Assembly: GCA_025056175.1 (NCBI GenBank) | Contig: JANWWK010000033.1 | Location: 39,427 to 103,426 of the forward strand | Length of the DNA: 64,000 nucleotides | Reading direction: 5' to 3' | Origin: Anaerolineales bacterium | Lineage (GTDB): Bacteria; Chloroflexota; Anaerolineae; Anaerolineales; Villigracilaceae | In this document: piece by piece, positions 1 to 8,181 of the stretch | How positions within the stretch are numbered: the first letter of the stretch is position 1 | Layout of the letters: each line of letters starts with the position of its first letter | Position numbers and translations under genes: made by a program | Notes under the pieces: generated by a model | What the model was told of the DNA's origin: nothing | Database searches by the model: none | The model's input: only the letters and a program-made list of their open reading frames with translations

Positions 1-1
1 G

Positions 2-355
2 ACGTGCGCCGGTGCTATTTTCCTCTCGAAAGATGCCAAACGCGACCAACCTTTGCTGGGGCTGATGGACATTACTGTGCAACGGAACGCTTTTGGCCGC
101 CAGGTGGATTCGTTCGAGGTAGACCTGGATATTCCCGAGCTCAAAGCCGCTACCCGCACCGAGGCGCCCTACCATGCCGTCTTCATCCGCGCTCCGCTCA
201 TCGAGTCCGTCTCTGGTGCGGCGCAGCCGATTGCCACCCTGCCCGATGGCCGCATTGTGGCCGCGCGACAGGGCAAACTGCTGGCAACTTCTTTTCATCC
301 CGAACTGACGCCCGATACGCGTTTTCACGAGTACTTCCTGTCACTCGCAGAGTAA
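2..355 (+). CDS. pdxT: PdxT, glutaminase subunit of pyridoxal 5'-phosphate synthase (C-terminal part)
   Basis: The window opens inside this gene; 117 codons remain. PdxT hydrolyses glutamine and channels ammonia to PdxS, which builds pyridoxal 5'-phosphate from ribose 5-phosphate and glyceraldehyde 3-phosphate. The reading frame starts with TCAG, the nucleophile elbow that carries the catalytic Cys of class I amidotransferases. It continues with the PdxT signature GLMDITVQRNAFGRQ and ends with SFHPEL, which supplies the catalytic His and Glu. The triad is therefore complete in the visible part. pdxS is expected just upstream, outside the window. The next gene starts two bases after the stop, so the two are probably cotranscribed. 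Confidence 0.95.
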   Translation, partial: TCAGAIFLSKDAKRDQPLLGLMDITVQRNAFGRQVDSFEVDLDIPELKAATRTEAPYHAVFIRAPLIESVSGAAQPIATLPDGRIVAARQGKLLATSFHPELTPDTRFHEYFLSLAE

Positions 356-357
356 GG

Positions 358-1290
358 ATGAACATCCGCCCGCTTGACCTGCTTGACCTGCCCACGCTCT
401 ATCGTTATCGTGGCGAAGCCCTCAGCCTGGATACTGCCCGCCTGCTTACGCGCGGCAATCCGCTGGGGGCCATTGGGTTGATGGCCTATCTCAACCCGGA
501 CCGGCATATCTACTCTGCTGTTGCAAGTGATGATGGCGTCAAACTGTTAGGTGGCATTAGCCAGAGCAACGGTGAATCGTTTGCCAAATTGCTGTATCTG
601 GCGCCCACCGCCCATCTCACTCATACCGCCCTGCCGGCGCTTATCGAACACCTGACGACTGAAGCCGGCGCTTGGGGCAGTTTTCACGTGCTGGCCGAAG
701 TGGAGGAGACCAGTCAGGCGTTTGCGGCACTGCGTTTGGCGGGGTTTTCGGTCTATGCCTGGCAAAGAGTCTGGGATTTGAGCGCGGTCGAAGGCCAGGA
801 TATGGCTGACCACTGGCACAAGGTGTCGGGAGCGAATTTACCTGCTGTTCAGCTACTTCATCACCAAATTGTTCCGCCGCTTTTACAAGCGATTGAACCC
901 GCGCCGCGCCGCACTGGCGGGTGGATTTGCCCGGAGGGGGGCCGTTGTTACGTTGGCGTGGCGAGCGGTGTTTATGGTGTTTTGCTCACCCCGCTGATTC
1001 ATCCTGAAGCATCTGATGTTGCCCAAAAATTTGTAAGCCTGCTCAAACATTTGCCCGAACGGCGTAACCGTCCGGTGTATGTATGTGTGCGTTCTTACCA
1101 GGCCTGGTTGGAGCCAGTGCTGGAAGATTTGGGAGCAAAGGCCAGCCCGCGCCAGGCAGTGATGGTCAAACACCTGACGCGGGTTATCAAAGAAGAAGAG
1201 GCGCTGACGCGCGCGGCCCAACCGGCAACGGCCATCCCGGCCTCGCGCGTCAGCCACATCGAGACCAAAGAACCCGGGGCAACGCCCTGA
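358..1290 (+). CDS. GNAT-like acetyltransferase domain protein
   Basis: A 310-residue protein starting two bases after the pdxT stop; the pdxT tail (GAGTAAGGATG) supplies a weak purine-rich ribosome site. The first 140 residues look like a GNAT fold: an opening strand MNIRPLDLLDLPTLYRYR, a central beta region with LLGGISQ, and a later segment ending in AALRLAGFSVYAWQRVW, as is typical where GNAT proteins finish the acetyl-CoA site. The C-terminal half may be a second, divergent GNAT-like repeat (VYVCVRSYQAWLEPVLEDLG). The substrate cannot be inferred. It converges with the leftward glycosyltransferase gene, with 27 bases between the stops. The family call is by pattern only. Confidence 0.5.
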   Translation: MNIRPLDLLDLPTLYRYRGEALSLDTARLLTRGNPLGAIGLMAYLNPDRHIYSAVASDDGVKLLGGISQSNGESFAKLLYLAPTAHLTHTALPALIEHLTTEAGAWGSFHVLAEVEETSQAFAALRLAGFSVYAWQRVWDLSAVEGQDMADHWHKVSGANLPAVQLLHHQIVPPLLQAIEPAPRRTGGWICPEGGRCYVGVASGVYGVLLTPLIHPEASDVAQKFVSLLKHLPERRNRPVYVCVRSYQAWLEPVLEDLGAKASPRQAVMVKHLTRVIKEEEALTRAAQPATAIPASRVSHIETKEPGATP

Positions 1291-1317
1291 ATACACAAAG
1301 CGCTGCCCGAGGGAATA

Positions 1318-2460
1318 TCACTGTGTCACCATCAACCCCAGTTTCTCCCCAATCAGGCGGGCAATCGTGCGGGAGGAATCGGGGCGGGCGGCTTTCTTGC
1401 AGGCTTCTACGAATTTCTGGCGTCGTTCCGGCTGTTCTATCCACTCGCGCAGGGTGCTGACCACCCGCTGCGGTGTAGGCGCCCATACGCCGGTGCCGGT
1501 TTCCCGTACATAGGTCACATTCCCGTCTTCCTGTCCGGGCAATTTGGCATACAGGATGATGGGCAGGTGTGCGTTTAAGGCTTCGGCAATGGTGCCTGGC
1601 CCGGCTTTGGTAATCAACACATCGGCAGCGCGCATAAAATCGGGCATGTCGCGTGTGAAGCCGTAAATGCGGGCTGGAATGTTCCAGAAATACTCTTCCA
1701 GGCTGTGTTTGAGCCGTTCGTTACGTCCGGCCACCACCGCCAGGAACAAATCTAACCCCGATTCGTTGATGGCGCGCGCTGTCTGTGCCAGTGGCCCCAT
1801 GCCCTCGCCACCGCCTACCAGCACAGCGGTAAATTTGTCCAGCGGCCACCCCAGTTTTCGGCGTAATTCGCTCTTATCGCCTACCGGCACGCAGTAGCGG
1901 GCCGCAATGGGTTGACCTACCGTTACGACTTGCTCTGGTTCCATGCCATATTCAATTGCGCGGAAGCGTGCAATATCGGTGGGGACGCAAATCAGGTCGG
2001 CGCGCTGGTCGAACCATAGCGCGTGGGTTGTAACCATATCGGTAACGACCGTGATGAAGGGCGGTCGGTTTTTTCCCAGTGCGCGCAGAATGAACGAGGT
2101 TGCCAGTGGATGCACCGAGACAATCAAATCGCTGGGGTGCCGGTTGACGATGCCGCGCGCAAAACGGCTGACCGCCGGCCACAGGGTTGCGGTAATAGCG
2201 CGGGCGCGGGCGCGTCCATCGCTGATGCGGAAGCTTGCCCCCCATAGTTGCGGCAGTTTCACCATGTAAGGGTACCATTGCGGCAGACGATTGATGGGTG
2301 TGGGCATGTGTTCTTTCAGAAAATCCACCATTTCGGTGGTCACTGTGTCACCAAATTCCAGGTGCAGGGCTTCGATAATCGCTTCTGCCGCCGAGCGGTG
2401 TCCGCCGCCGGTATCTGAAAACAGGAACAGAATGTGTGGTTTTTGGGGGGGCTTCATCAT
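1318..2460 (-). CDS. MGDG synthase/UgtP-type diacylglycerol glycosyltransferase (GT28)
   Basis: A 380-residue cytosolic, membrane-associated glycosyltransferase of the family that adds hexose from a UDP-sugar to diacylglycerol, giving membrane glycolipids. The N-terminus has the family signature HILFLFSDTGGGHRSAAEAI. The middle holds the Rossmann-type transition (TAVLVGGGEGMGPL). The C-terminal half carries the nucleotide-sugar region ADVLITKAGPGTIAEAL followed by PGQEDGN. The length fits MGDG synthase and processive diacylglycerol glucosyltransferases. Two ATG codons are adjacent at the start; AAGGAG lies 4 and 7 bases before them. It lies 58 bases downstream of hutU on the same strand, with a hairpin between, so cotranscription is uncertain. 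Sugar specificity is unknown. Confidence 0.8.
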   Translation of the reverse strand: MMKPPQKPHILFLFSDTGGGHRSAAEAIIEALHLEFGDTVTTEMVDFLKEHMPTPINRLPQWYPYMVKLPQLWGASFRISDGRARARAITATLWPAVSRFARGIVNRHPSDLIVSVHPLATSFILRALGKNRPPFITVVTDMVTTHALWFDQRADLICVPTDIARFRAIEYGMEPEQVVTVGQPIAARYCVPVGDKSELRRKLGWPLDKFTAVLVGGGEGMGPLAQTARAINESGLDLFLAVVAGRNERLKHSLEEYFWNIPARIYGFTRDMPDFMRAADVLITKAGPGTIAEALNAHLPIILYAKLPGQEDGNVTYVRETGTGVWAPTPQRVVSTLREWIEQPERRQKFVEACKKAARPDSSRTIARLIGEKLGLMVTQ

Positions 2461-2484
2461 AACTCTCCTTTGAAAACTTAAAGA

Positions 2485-2507
2485 CGCCCGCAGTCCGTCT
2501 GCGGGCG
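2485..2507 (-). terminator. Hairpin between hutU and the glycosyltransferase gene
   Basis: Perfect 9-bp arms CGCCCGCAG/CTGCGGGCG enclose a 5-base loop. On the minus strand the stem is followed by TCTTTAAGTTTTC, a loosely T-rich tail, so it may act as a leaky terminator after hutU. The same stem, with a different loop, recurs at 18065-18087. Confidence 0.5.
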
Positions 2508-2518
2508 AAGGGGAACGT

Positions 2519-4171
2519 TCATTTCAGCATTGGCATTTTGATACCGTGTCGTTTGGCGGCGGCAATCGCAATTTCGTACCCGGCGTCGGCATGACGCACG
2601 ACCCCCATACCGGGGTCGGTGGTCAGCACCCGCTCCAGCCGGCGGGCGGCTTCGGGCGTGCCATCGGCCACGATGACCTGCCCGGCATGTTGGGAATATC
2701 CCATCCCCACGCCGCCGCCATGATGGAAGGAAACCCATGTTGCGCCCCCAACAGCGTTGATAAGCGCGTTGAGGATAGCCCAGTCGGAGATGGCGTCGGA
2801 CCCATCGCGCATGGCTTCGGTTTCGCGGTTGGGCGAGGCGACGGAGCCGCTGTCCAGATGGTCGCGGCCAATCACGATAGGCGCTTTGAGCGCGCCGCTG
2901 GCTACCAGTTCGTTGAACTTGAGACCGGCGCGGGCGCGTTCGCCGTATCCCAGCCAGCAAATGCGCGCCGGAAGCCCCTGAAAAGGCACTTTCTCTCGTG
3001 CCATCCGCAGCCAGCGGTGCAAATGCGCATCTTCGGGGAAAAGTTCCATGATGGCCTGGTCGGTGGTGTAAATGTCTGCCGGGTCGCCCGAAAGCGCCAC
3101 CCAGCGGAAGGGGCCTTTGCCCTCACAAAACAACGGACGGATATAGGCCGGGACGAAGCCGGGGAATTCAAAAGCGTCTTTCACGCCGTAATCGTAGGCT
3201 TGCTGGCGCAAATTGTTGCCATAATCGAACACTTCGGCACCGCGTCGCTGAAAGGTGAGCATGGCCTCCACATGCCGCGCCATTGAAGCCAGCGCCATCT
3301 CCTTGTATCTGGCCGGGTCGCTCACACGTAGCTGGTTGGCGGCCTCCACCGTCAGCCCGGAGGGGACGTACATCAGCGCCTCGTGCGCCGAGGTCTGGTC
3401 GGTGACCACATCCGGCGTAACGCCTTTGGCGGCCAGTTCGCTATACACATCGGCGGCGTTGCCAATCAATCCGATGGAGATGGGTTTCCCGGCGGACAGG
3501 TTCTCCTCCACCAGCGTCATGGCTTCTTCCAGGTCGTCCACCACCGTGTCCACATATCCAATGGCGCGGCGGCGCTCGGCACGGTCTCTATCTACTTCGA
3601 CGATGAGTCCTACCCCTTCGTTCATGGTGATGGCGAGCGGCTGCGCCCCGCCCATGCCGCCCAACCCGGCGGTGAGGCAGAATTTCCCCTTGAGCGACCC
3701 CCATCCCTTTTGCCGCGCCAGTGCGCCAAAGGTCTCATACGTCCCCTGTAAGATGCCCTGCGTGCCGATGTAAATCCACGAACCGGCGGTCATCTGGCCA
3801 TACATGATGAGTCCCTTGCGCGCCAGTTCGTCAAAGTGTTCCCAGGTAGCCCAGCGCGGCACCAGGTTGGAGTTGGCGAGCAGAACGCGCGGGGCATCGC
3901 GGTGGGTTTTGAAAATGGCGACCGGTTTGCCCGATTGCACCAGGAGCGTTTCATCTTCTTCCAGGTTTTTCAGGCTGTCGAGAATCGCATCGAAGGCTTC
4001 CCATGAGCGGGCGGCCTGTCCCCGTCCACCATACACCACCAGATGTTCGGGCTTTTCGGCCACTTCCGGGTCGAGGTTGTTCTGAATCATGCGGTAGGCG
4101 GCTTCAATGAGCCAGTTCTTGCACGTCAGTTGGGCGCCGCGCGGCGCGCGCACCACGCGAGGAACAGACAT
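2519..4171 (-). CDS. hutU: Urocanate hydratase
   Basis: HutU converts urocanate to imidazolone propionate, the second step of histidine breakdown, using a tightly bound NAD+. The 550 residues match the usual 550-560. Family sequences seen include [20 protein letters not shown] near residue 30, the NAD-binding stretch [14 protein letters not shown] around residue 170, the active-site Cys region ([16 protein letters not shown]) and the terminal [13 protein letters not shown] block. An AAGGAGA ribosome site precedes the ATG at 4171. None of hutH, hutI or hutG is in this window, so the gene is separated from its usual partners. The hairpin at 2485-2507 follows it. Confidence 0.96.
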   Translation of the reverse strand: MSVPRVVRAPRGAQLTCKNWLIEAAYRMIQNNLDPEVAEKPEHLVVYGGRGQAARSWEAFDAILDSLKNLEEDETLLVQSGKPVAIFKTHRDAPRVLLANSNLVPRWATWEHFDELARKGLIMYGQMTAGSWIYIGTQGILQGTYETFGALARQKGWGSLKGKFCLTAGLGGMGGAQPLAITMNEGVGLIVEVDRDRAERRRAIGYVDTVVDDLEEAMTLVEENLSAGKPISIGLIGNAADVYSELAAKGVTPDVVTDQTSAHEALMYVPSGLTVEAANQLRVSDPARYKEMALASMARHVEAMLTFQRRGAEVFDYGNNLRQQAYDYGVKDAFEFPGFVPAYIRPLFCEGKGPFRWVALSGDPADIYTTDQAIMELFPEDAHLHRWLRMAREKVPFQGLPARICWLGYGERARAGLKFNELVASGALKAPIVIGRDHLDSGSVASPNRETEAMRDGSDAISDWAILNALINAVGGATWVSFHHGGGVGMGYSQHAGQVIVADGTPEAARRLERVLTTDPGMGVVRHADAGYEIAIAAAKRHGIKMPMLK

Positions 4172-4243
4172 AAGGATTCTCCTTGAGATGAGTTGGGTAG
4201 ACGGACAGCAAATCTGTGTCTATTATACGTCACTCAAAAGCAC

Positions 4244-4278
4244 AACATCCCCCCGCCAGTCACGGACGGGGGGATGTT
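4244..4278 (-). terminator. Rho-independent terminator of the Rrf2 regulator gene
   Basis: Perfect 12-bp arms AACATCCCCCCG/CGGGGGGATGTT flank an 11-base loop. On the minus strand the stem lies 31 bases past the Rrf2 stop and is followed by GTGCTTTTGAG. It separates the regulator from hutU downstream. Confidence 0.75.
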
Positions 4279-4309
4279 CGGTGGTGTCTCCCTCGCAAGG
4301 AGGATGTGT

Positions 4310-4714
4310 TCAGTTCATGTTGGCAAACTGTGCGAAATTCGTGGCTTTGAGCCGTCTCACCAGGTCTTCCTGTGCTTCACACCAGACCGGGCGCAGGGGA
4401 CAGGTATCGCCGAATGTGCAGGCGCCCTGGTCGTTGACGCATTCGTTCAGGGCAATTGGCCCGTCAATGGCTTCAACGACTTCCAGCAGGGTAATTTCTT
4501 CGGCAGGTTTGGCAAGCGTCACCCCGCCGCGTGCGCCGCGCGAAGTCTGAAGCAGGCCGGCAATGGAGAGCTGTGAAATGATTTTTGCCAGAAATGAGGG
4601 TGGAATGTGCTGTTCCTGAGCAATCTGGCTGGTGGCTGCGCGCTGATTTGGTCCGAGTTTGGTGATATACAAGACAGCGCGAATGGCATAGTCGGCCTGG
4701 CGGGTGATTTGCAT
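4310..4714 (-). CDS. Rrf2-family Fe-S transcriptional regulator
   Basis: A 134-residue winged-helix regulator of the IscR/NsrR/RirA family. It opens MQITRQADYAIRAVLYI, the canonical Rrf2 start, followed by the recognition region QEQHIPPSFLAKIISQL and the wing GLLQTSRGARGGVTLA. Three cysteines near residues 92, 99 and 105 have C-x6-C-x5-C spacing, as in members that bind a [2Fe-2S] or [4Fe-4S] cluster. I chose the ATG at 4714 because GGAGA lies 8 bases before it and homologues start there; an in-frame ATG ten codons upstream is less likely. An extended -10 (TGGTATATC) lies 34 bases upstream. Target genes cannot be told; hisS and hutU flank it. Confidence 0.92.
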   Translation of the reverse strand: MQITRQADYAIRAVLYITKLGPNQRAATSQIAQEQHIPPSFLAKIISQLSIAGLLQTSRGARGGVTLAKPAEEITLLEVVEAIDGPIALNECVNDQGACTFGDTCPLRPVWCEAQEDLVRRLKATNFAQFANMN

Positions 4715-4747
4715 GGTGTCTTCTCCAAAAACGGTAATTTTCACCTG

Positions 4748-4756
4748 GATATACCA
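4748..4756 (-). promoter_or_regulatory. Extended -10 promoter of the Rrf2 regulator gene
   Basis: On the minus strand TGG-TATATC forms an extended -10 element, giving a leader of roughly 30 bases before the ATG at 4714. No good -35 is visible, which extended -10 promoters tolerate. Inferred from sequence only. Confidence 0.4.
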
Positions 4757-4785
4757 TATTTTGGGGGAAGACGCCTGTTTTCACA

Positions 4786-4801
4786 AGTGACCATCGTCAC
4801 A
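4786..4801 (-). promoter_or_regulatory. Candidate CRP/FNR-family binding site upstream of the Rrf2 gene
   Basis: On the minus strand the sequence reads TGTGA-CGATGG-TCACT, matching the CRP consensus TGTGA-N6-TCACA in nine of ten half-site positions. It is centred about 50 bases upstream of the inferred transcription start of the Rrf2 gene. No CRP-family regulator is encoded in the window. Confidence 0.4.
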
Positions 4802-4860
4802 GATATATTATGACCTTTTACTCCGAAATTGGTCGAATTTGCGTGTTTCCCTGTCCCTGT

Positions 4861-6144
4861 TCAGTTTGTGGCCAACATGCGACGGATGGCCGCAGAGACT
4901 TCGATGCGTGCCACACTCTCCTGGGTGGCGGTTGCCAGGTTTTTGACCGTTACCTTTCCGCTGGCGGCTTCTTCCGGGCCGAGAACCAGCGCCACCTTCA
5001 CGCCCATTCGGTCGGCGAATTTGAATTGTTTGGGCAATTTGGCCGGCTCCGGGTAGGTGATGACGTTCCATCCTTCGGCGCGCAGTTCGGCGGCGAGAGA
5101 GTAACTTGCCATCCAGAGCGAGGCGTCGAAGACCGTCACCAGCACGGGGGCCGGACTGGGAATAAACGCAGGTATCAGTCCCTTTTCTTTCAGCAGGATG
5201 CCGATGACGACATCACCCATCGCAAAGCCGACGCCGGAAAGCGGGTCGCCGCCCACATCGCGCAGCAGGTTATCGTAACGGCCTCCTCCCAAAATGGCGC
5301 GTCGTACCGAGCCGGAGACATCGAACGCCTCGAACACAGTGCCGGTGTAATACAGCAAACCCCGCATAATGTTGGGGTCGAAGCGGACGTAGTCTTTGAC
5401 CCCAAGCGCCTCCAGTGCGTTGAACAGTCGAATCAGTTCCTCCGATTGTTGCCACAGGTCGTAATTGCCGAGGATTTGTTTGAGTCCATCCAGTTGTTCG
5501 CGCTTTAAGCCCAGTTCAAGGACGTATTCGTCCCATTTGGCGGCTTCCATTTTGGCGCGGCGGTCTACCGCGTTGGAGACCTCCATTCGCTTTTCCGGCG
5601 AGATTTGGAGCGCGTCAAATTGGGCATCCATCAGCCGGCGGTTGTTGACGAAGATGGTGGCCTGCTCAGGGGTCAGCCCAACCAGTTTGAGGAAGGTGGC
5701 GGCAACAGCGATGAGTTCGGCATCGGCTTCGGGCGAGTTGACACCCAGCATATCCACATTCCACTGGAAGAATTCGCGCGTGCGTCCCCGTTGAGGACGT
5801 TCGTAACGCCAGAACGGTCCAAACGACCACCACCGCACCGGAAAGACCAGTTCGTTTTGTTTTTGGGCAATCATGCGCGCCAGTGAGGGAGTCAGCTCAG
5901 GTCGCAGGGTAATCAAATCGCCGCCCCGGTCGGGGAAGACGAAGGATTGCTCTTTGACGAGTTCCTCGCCCGATTTGGCAGCATACAGCTCGATGGTTTC
6001 CAGAAAGGGGGCGTCCCATTCCTGGTAGCCAAACAGGCGAGAGGCCTGGCGCGCCTTTTCATAGATGAAATTGCGCTGCGCCATCTCTTCGGGGTAGAAC
6101 TCGCGCGTGCCTTTGACGGCTGGAATGAGTGTTTTGGAGGCCAT
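4861..6144 (-). CDS. hisS: Histidyl-tRNA synthetase
   Basis: HisRS charges tRNA-His. The 427 residues fit the bacterial enzyme. Class II motif 2 is clear (FWRYERPQRGRTREFFQWN, near residues 110-130), as is the HisRS-specific RGLLYYTGTVFEAF segment around residue 260 and the motif 3 region GGGRYDNL. The last 90 residues (PAPVLVTVF onward) form the anticodon-binding domain. The gene starts three bases after the cytochrome b561 stop and is probably translated from the same transcript. It ends 147 bases before the divergently controlled Rrf2 gene; no clear terminator was found after it. Confidence 0.96.
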   Translation of the reverse strand: MASKTLIPAVKGTREFYPEEMAQRNFIYEKARQASRLFGYQEWDAPFLETIELYAAKSGEELVKEQSFVFPDRGGDLITLRPELTPSLARMIAQKQNELVFPVRWWSFGPFWRYERPQRGRTREFFQWNVDMLGVNSPEADAELIAVAATFLKLVGLTPEQATIFVNNRRLMDAQFDALQISPEKRMEVSNAVDRRAKMEAAKWDEYVLELGLKREQLDGLKQILGNYDLWQQSEELIRLFNALEALGVKDYVRFDPNIMRGLLYYTGTVFEAFDVSGSVRRAILGGGRYDNLLRDVGGDPLSGVGFAMGDVVIGILLKEKGLIPAFIPSPAPVLVTVFDASLWMASYSLAAELRAEGWNVITYPEPAKLPKQFKFADRMGVKVALVLGPEEAASGKVTVKNLATATQESVARIEVSAAIRRMLATN

Positions 6145-6147
6145 CTT

Positions 6148-6675
6148 TCACTTCCCAAACCACATGCGGCCGAGCAGACCATCTTTGCGGATGAATTGGT
6201 GGTAGAGTGCTGCGCCGATGTGCAGGGCAATCAGCGCGAGCAACAAACGCGCTACCAGGCCATGCCCGATGCGCGGCGGATAGATACTGAAATCTGCCGG
6301 CAGCGGAACGGTCTCTCCGCTCAGCAGAGGGAAAATCCCGGCTTGCGAGGCAATGCCCAACCCGCTGATGCCCATGCCCAGCGCACCGAGATAGAGCAGC
6401 CAGTGCGTGGCGATGCCGATTTTGTCTAATAGCGGGTGTCCGGCGGTTGCCGGGGCGGGCTTCCTGGTGACGAAGCGGATGACCAGGCGTAATACGGTCA
6501 GGCCGAAAATCAGCAGCCCCATCGTCATGTGGGTTGCCAGCAAGGGCGCTTTTTCGGGCGTGTTGGGCAGGTCGTCCAGGGAGCTCAGCCCGGAGAGCAG
6601 GGTGAACAGGATGAGTATGGCTGAGAGCCAGTGTAAAACAACCAGAACAGGGTGATAGCGTTTTGGGGGTGTCAT
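6148..6675 (-). CDS. Cytochrome b561-type membrane protein
   Basis: A 175-residue four-helix membrane protein of the bacterial cytochrome b561/CybB family, which carries b hemes and moves electrons between quinol and other acceptors in the membrane. Expected heme-ligand histidines are present: RYHP and LHW near residues 8 and 15, ATHMTMG in helix 2, ATHWLLYLG in helix 3 and HIGAALYHQFIRKDG in helix 4. I chose the ATG at 6675 because the family begins just before RYHP; the frame stays open for 47 codons upstream, but that stretch has no homology that I recognise. It heads an operon with hisS. Confidence 0.85.
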   Translation of the reverse strand: MTPPKRYHPVLVVLHWLSAILILFTLLSGLSSLDDLPNTPEKAPLLATHMTMGLLIFGLTVLRLVIRFVTRKPAPATAGHPLLDKIGIATHWLLYLGALGMGISGLGIASQAGIFPLLSGETVPLPADFSIYPPRIGHGLVARLLLALIALHIGAALYHQFIRKDGLLGRMWFGK

Positions 6676-6894
6676 GTGCGTTCTCTGATTGGTTTTTGAG
6701 CCAGCCGCGTCTGGAAGTCGGCAGTATGCACCCGTTGCAACCAGCCGTGCATTGAATTTCATCACCACCGAAACCGGCTCGCTTTCAGGCGTGACCGCCT
6801 GTCGTGCGGCATTCACCTCGCCGTTGGGCCAAATTATAACCCAAACCGAAGCCTCACAAACAGCGGGATGCGCGCGCGCAATCCTTACGGCGTA

Positions 6895-6903
6895 TGCTAT
6901 AAT
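6895..6903 (+). promoter_or_regulatory. Extended -10 promoter for the SpoIIAA-like gene
   Basis: TGC-TATAAT is a perfect extended -10, placed 41 bases before the ATG at 6945. No convincing -35 lies 17 bases upstream. An AGGAGG ribosome site follows at 6934-6939. Confidence 0.65.
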
Positions 6904-6944
6904 TTTCGCCAGGCAGCCAGCTTACGCGCTTTCAGGAGGATGCG

Positions 6945-7319
6945 ATGAAATCACGCTGGGTGATGCACCGAGGGGTGGATATTTTCATTGCAGATTTTTC
7001 GCACCACGGCAGCGACGCTGCGGCCATTGCAGCGGAGTGTGATGCGATTCGGCAAGAACTGCATGGGCGTCCGCCGCATTCGGTGCGCTCGCTTTCGTAT
7101 GTTGAAGGCACGCTGGCAAACGAAGACATTATCCACCACCTGCTTGAACTGGTCAAAGAAACCAATCAATACGTCCAGAAACGGGCGGTGGTGGGGGTAA
7201 GCGGTTACCGGCGTTATTTGTTGTATGCCTTTTCCAAAGTGGTAGGTGACTTGAAGTTCAATGTGTTCGATACCCTCGAACAAGCTCTGGATTGGCTGGC
7301 AGAGTCCAAAGGAGCATAG
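6945..7319 (+). CDS. SpoIIAA/STAS-like small protein
   Basis: A 124-residue soluble protein with the shape of the SpoIIAA-like/STAS-SEC14 fold: alternating strands and helices, a central strand KRAVVGVSGYRRYLLYAFSKV and an ending DTLEQALDWLAES. Homologues are common in Chloroflexota and have no settled role; some SpoIIAA proteins act as phosphorylation-controlled partner switches, but that is not shown here. A second protein of similar plan lies at 29034-29453. A perfect AGGAGG sits 5 bases before the ATG and a good promoter upstream. The gene abuts the SDR gene, whose ATG shares a base pair boundary with its stop, so both are cotranscribed. Confidence 0.6.
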   Translation: MKSRWVMHRGVDIFIADFSHHGSDAAAIAAECDAIRQELHGRPPHSVRSLSYVEGTLANEDIIHHLLELVKETNQYVQKRAVVGVSGYRRYLLYAFSKVVGDLKFNVFDTLEQALDWLAESKGA

Positions 7320-8165
7320 ATGTCTGCTTCCATGCAAGGAAAAATTGTCCTGATAACTGGTGCTACTTCAGGCATTGGCCTGGCGATGGCGCGCGAATTG
7401 GCCGCGCGAGGAGCGCATGTTACCCTGGTGGGGCGCAACGCGGCCAAACTGGCAACGGTTGCCGAGCAAATCCGCACTCAAACTGACAACCAGCACATTG
7501 AGACGATTCTGGCCGACCTTTCGACGCACGCAGGTGTGCAATTGACTGCTCACGAGTTCAAGCGGCGGCACACCCGGCTCGATGTTCTTATCAACAACGC
7601 TGGGGCAATTTACATGAGCCGACAGATTTCCGCCGATGGCCTGGAGATGACCTTTGCGCTCAACCACCTGAACTACTTTCACCTGACCAATCTGCTGCTT
7701 GAAACGTTGAAGTCCAGCGCTCCGGCACGCATTATCAACGTCTCTTCTGACGCACATCGTGGTCACGTGATTGAGTTCGATAACTTGCAAGGTGAAAAAT
7801 CATACAGCGGTTGGACGGCCTATGGGCGTTCCAAACTGATGAATCTCTTGTTTACCTACGAACTGGCGCGCCGGCTGGAAGGCAAAGGGGTGACCGTGAA
7901 TGCGCTGCATCCGGGCTTTGTGGCGACCGGTTTTGGCAAGAACAATGGCGCGCTCATGCGCCTGGCAATGCGGCTTATCTCGCCGATTGCCCGCAGCGCC
8001 GAAGAGGGCGCCGCCACTGGCATTTACCTGGCCTGTTCGCTCGAAGTGGAGGGCGTGAGCGGAAAATACTTTGTAGATAAGCAGGCTGTGCCATCCGACC
8101 CGGCCTCTTACGATCAGCAGACGGCGCAGCGCCTGTGGGAAACCAGCCTGGAGCTGATTGCCTAG
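7320..8165 (+). CDS. Short-chain dehydrogenase/reductase (retinol dehydrogenase-like)
   Basis: A 281-residue NAD(P)-dependent oxidoreductase of the classical SDR family. The cofactor motif TGATSGIG is at residues 13-20, NNAG near 96, the catalytic Ser in IINVSSDAH and the catalytic pair YGRSK near 172. The layout, with a C-terminal extension past VNALHPGFVATGF, resembles retinol dehydrogenase/WW-domain oxidoreductase-like SDRs, whose bacterial substrates are mostly unknown. Its ATG follows the upstream stop directly. It converges with the membrane protein gene at 8182. The reaction is certain in type, but the substrate is not. Confidence 0.88.
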   Translation: MSASMQGKIVLITGATSGIGLAMARELAARGAHVTLVGRNAAKLATVAEQIRTQTDNQHIETILADLSTHAGVQLTAHEFKRRHTRLDVLINNAGAIYMSRQISADGLEMTFALNHLNYFHLTNLLLETLKSSAPARIINVSSDAHRGHVIEFDNLQGEKSYSGWTAYGRSKLMNLLFTYELARRLEGKGVTVNALHPGFVATGFGKNNGALMRLAMRLISPIARSAEEGAATGIYLACSLEVEGVSGKYFVDKQAVPSDPASYDQQTAQRLWETSLELIA

Positions 8166-8181
8166 CGGCGGCAGGTGTGCT

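Noticed and set aside
4..357. An in-frame upstream extension of the GNAT-like gene through the pdxT region
   Set aside because: pdxT is coded in another frame there and the protein begins naturally at 358.
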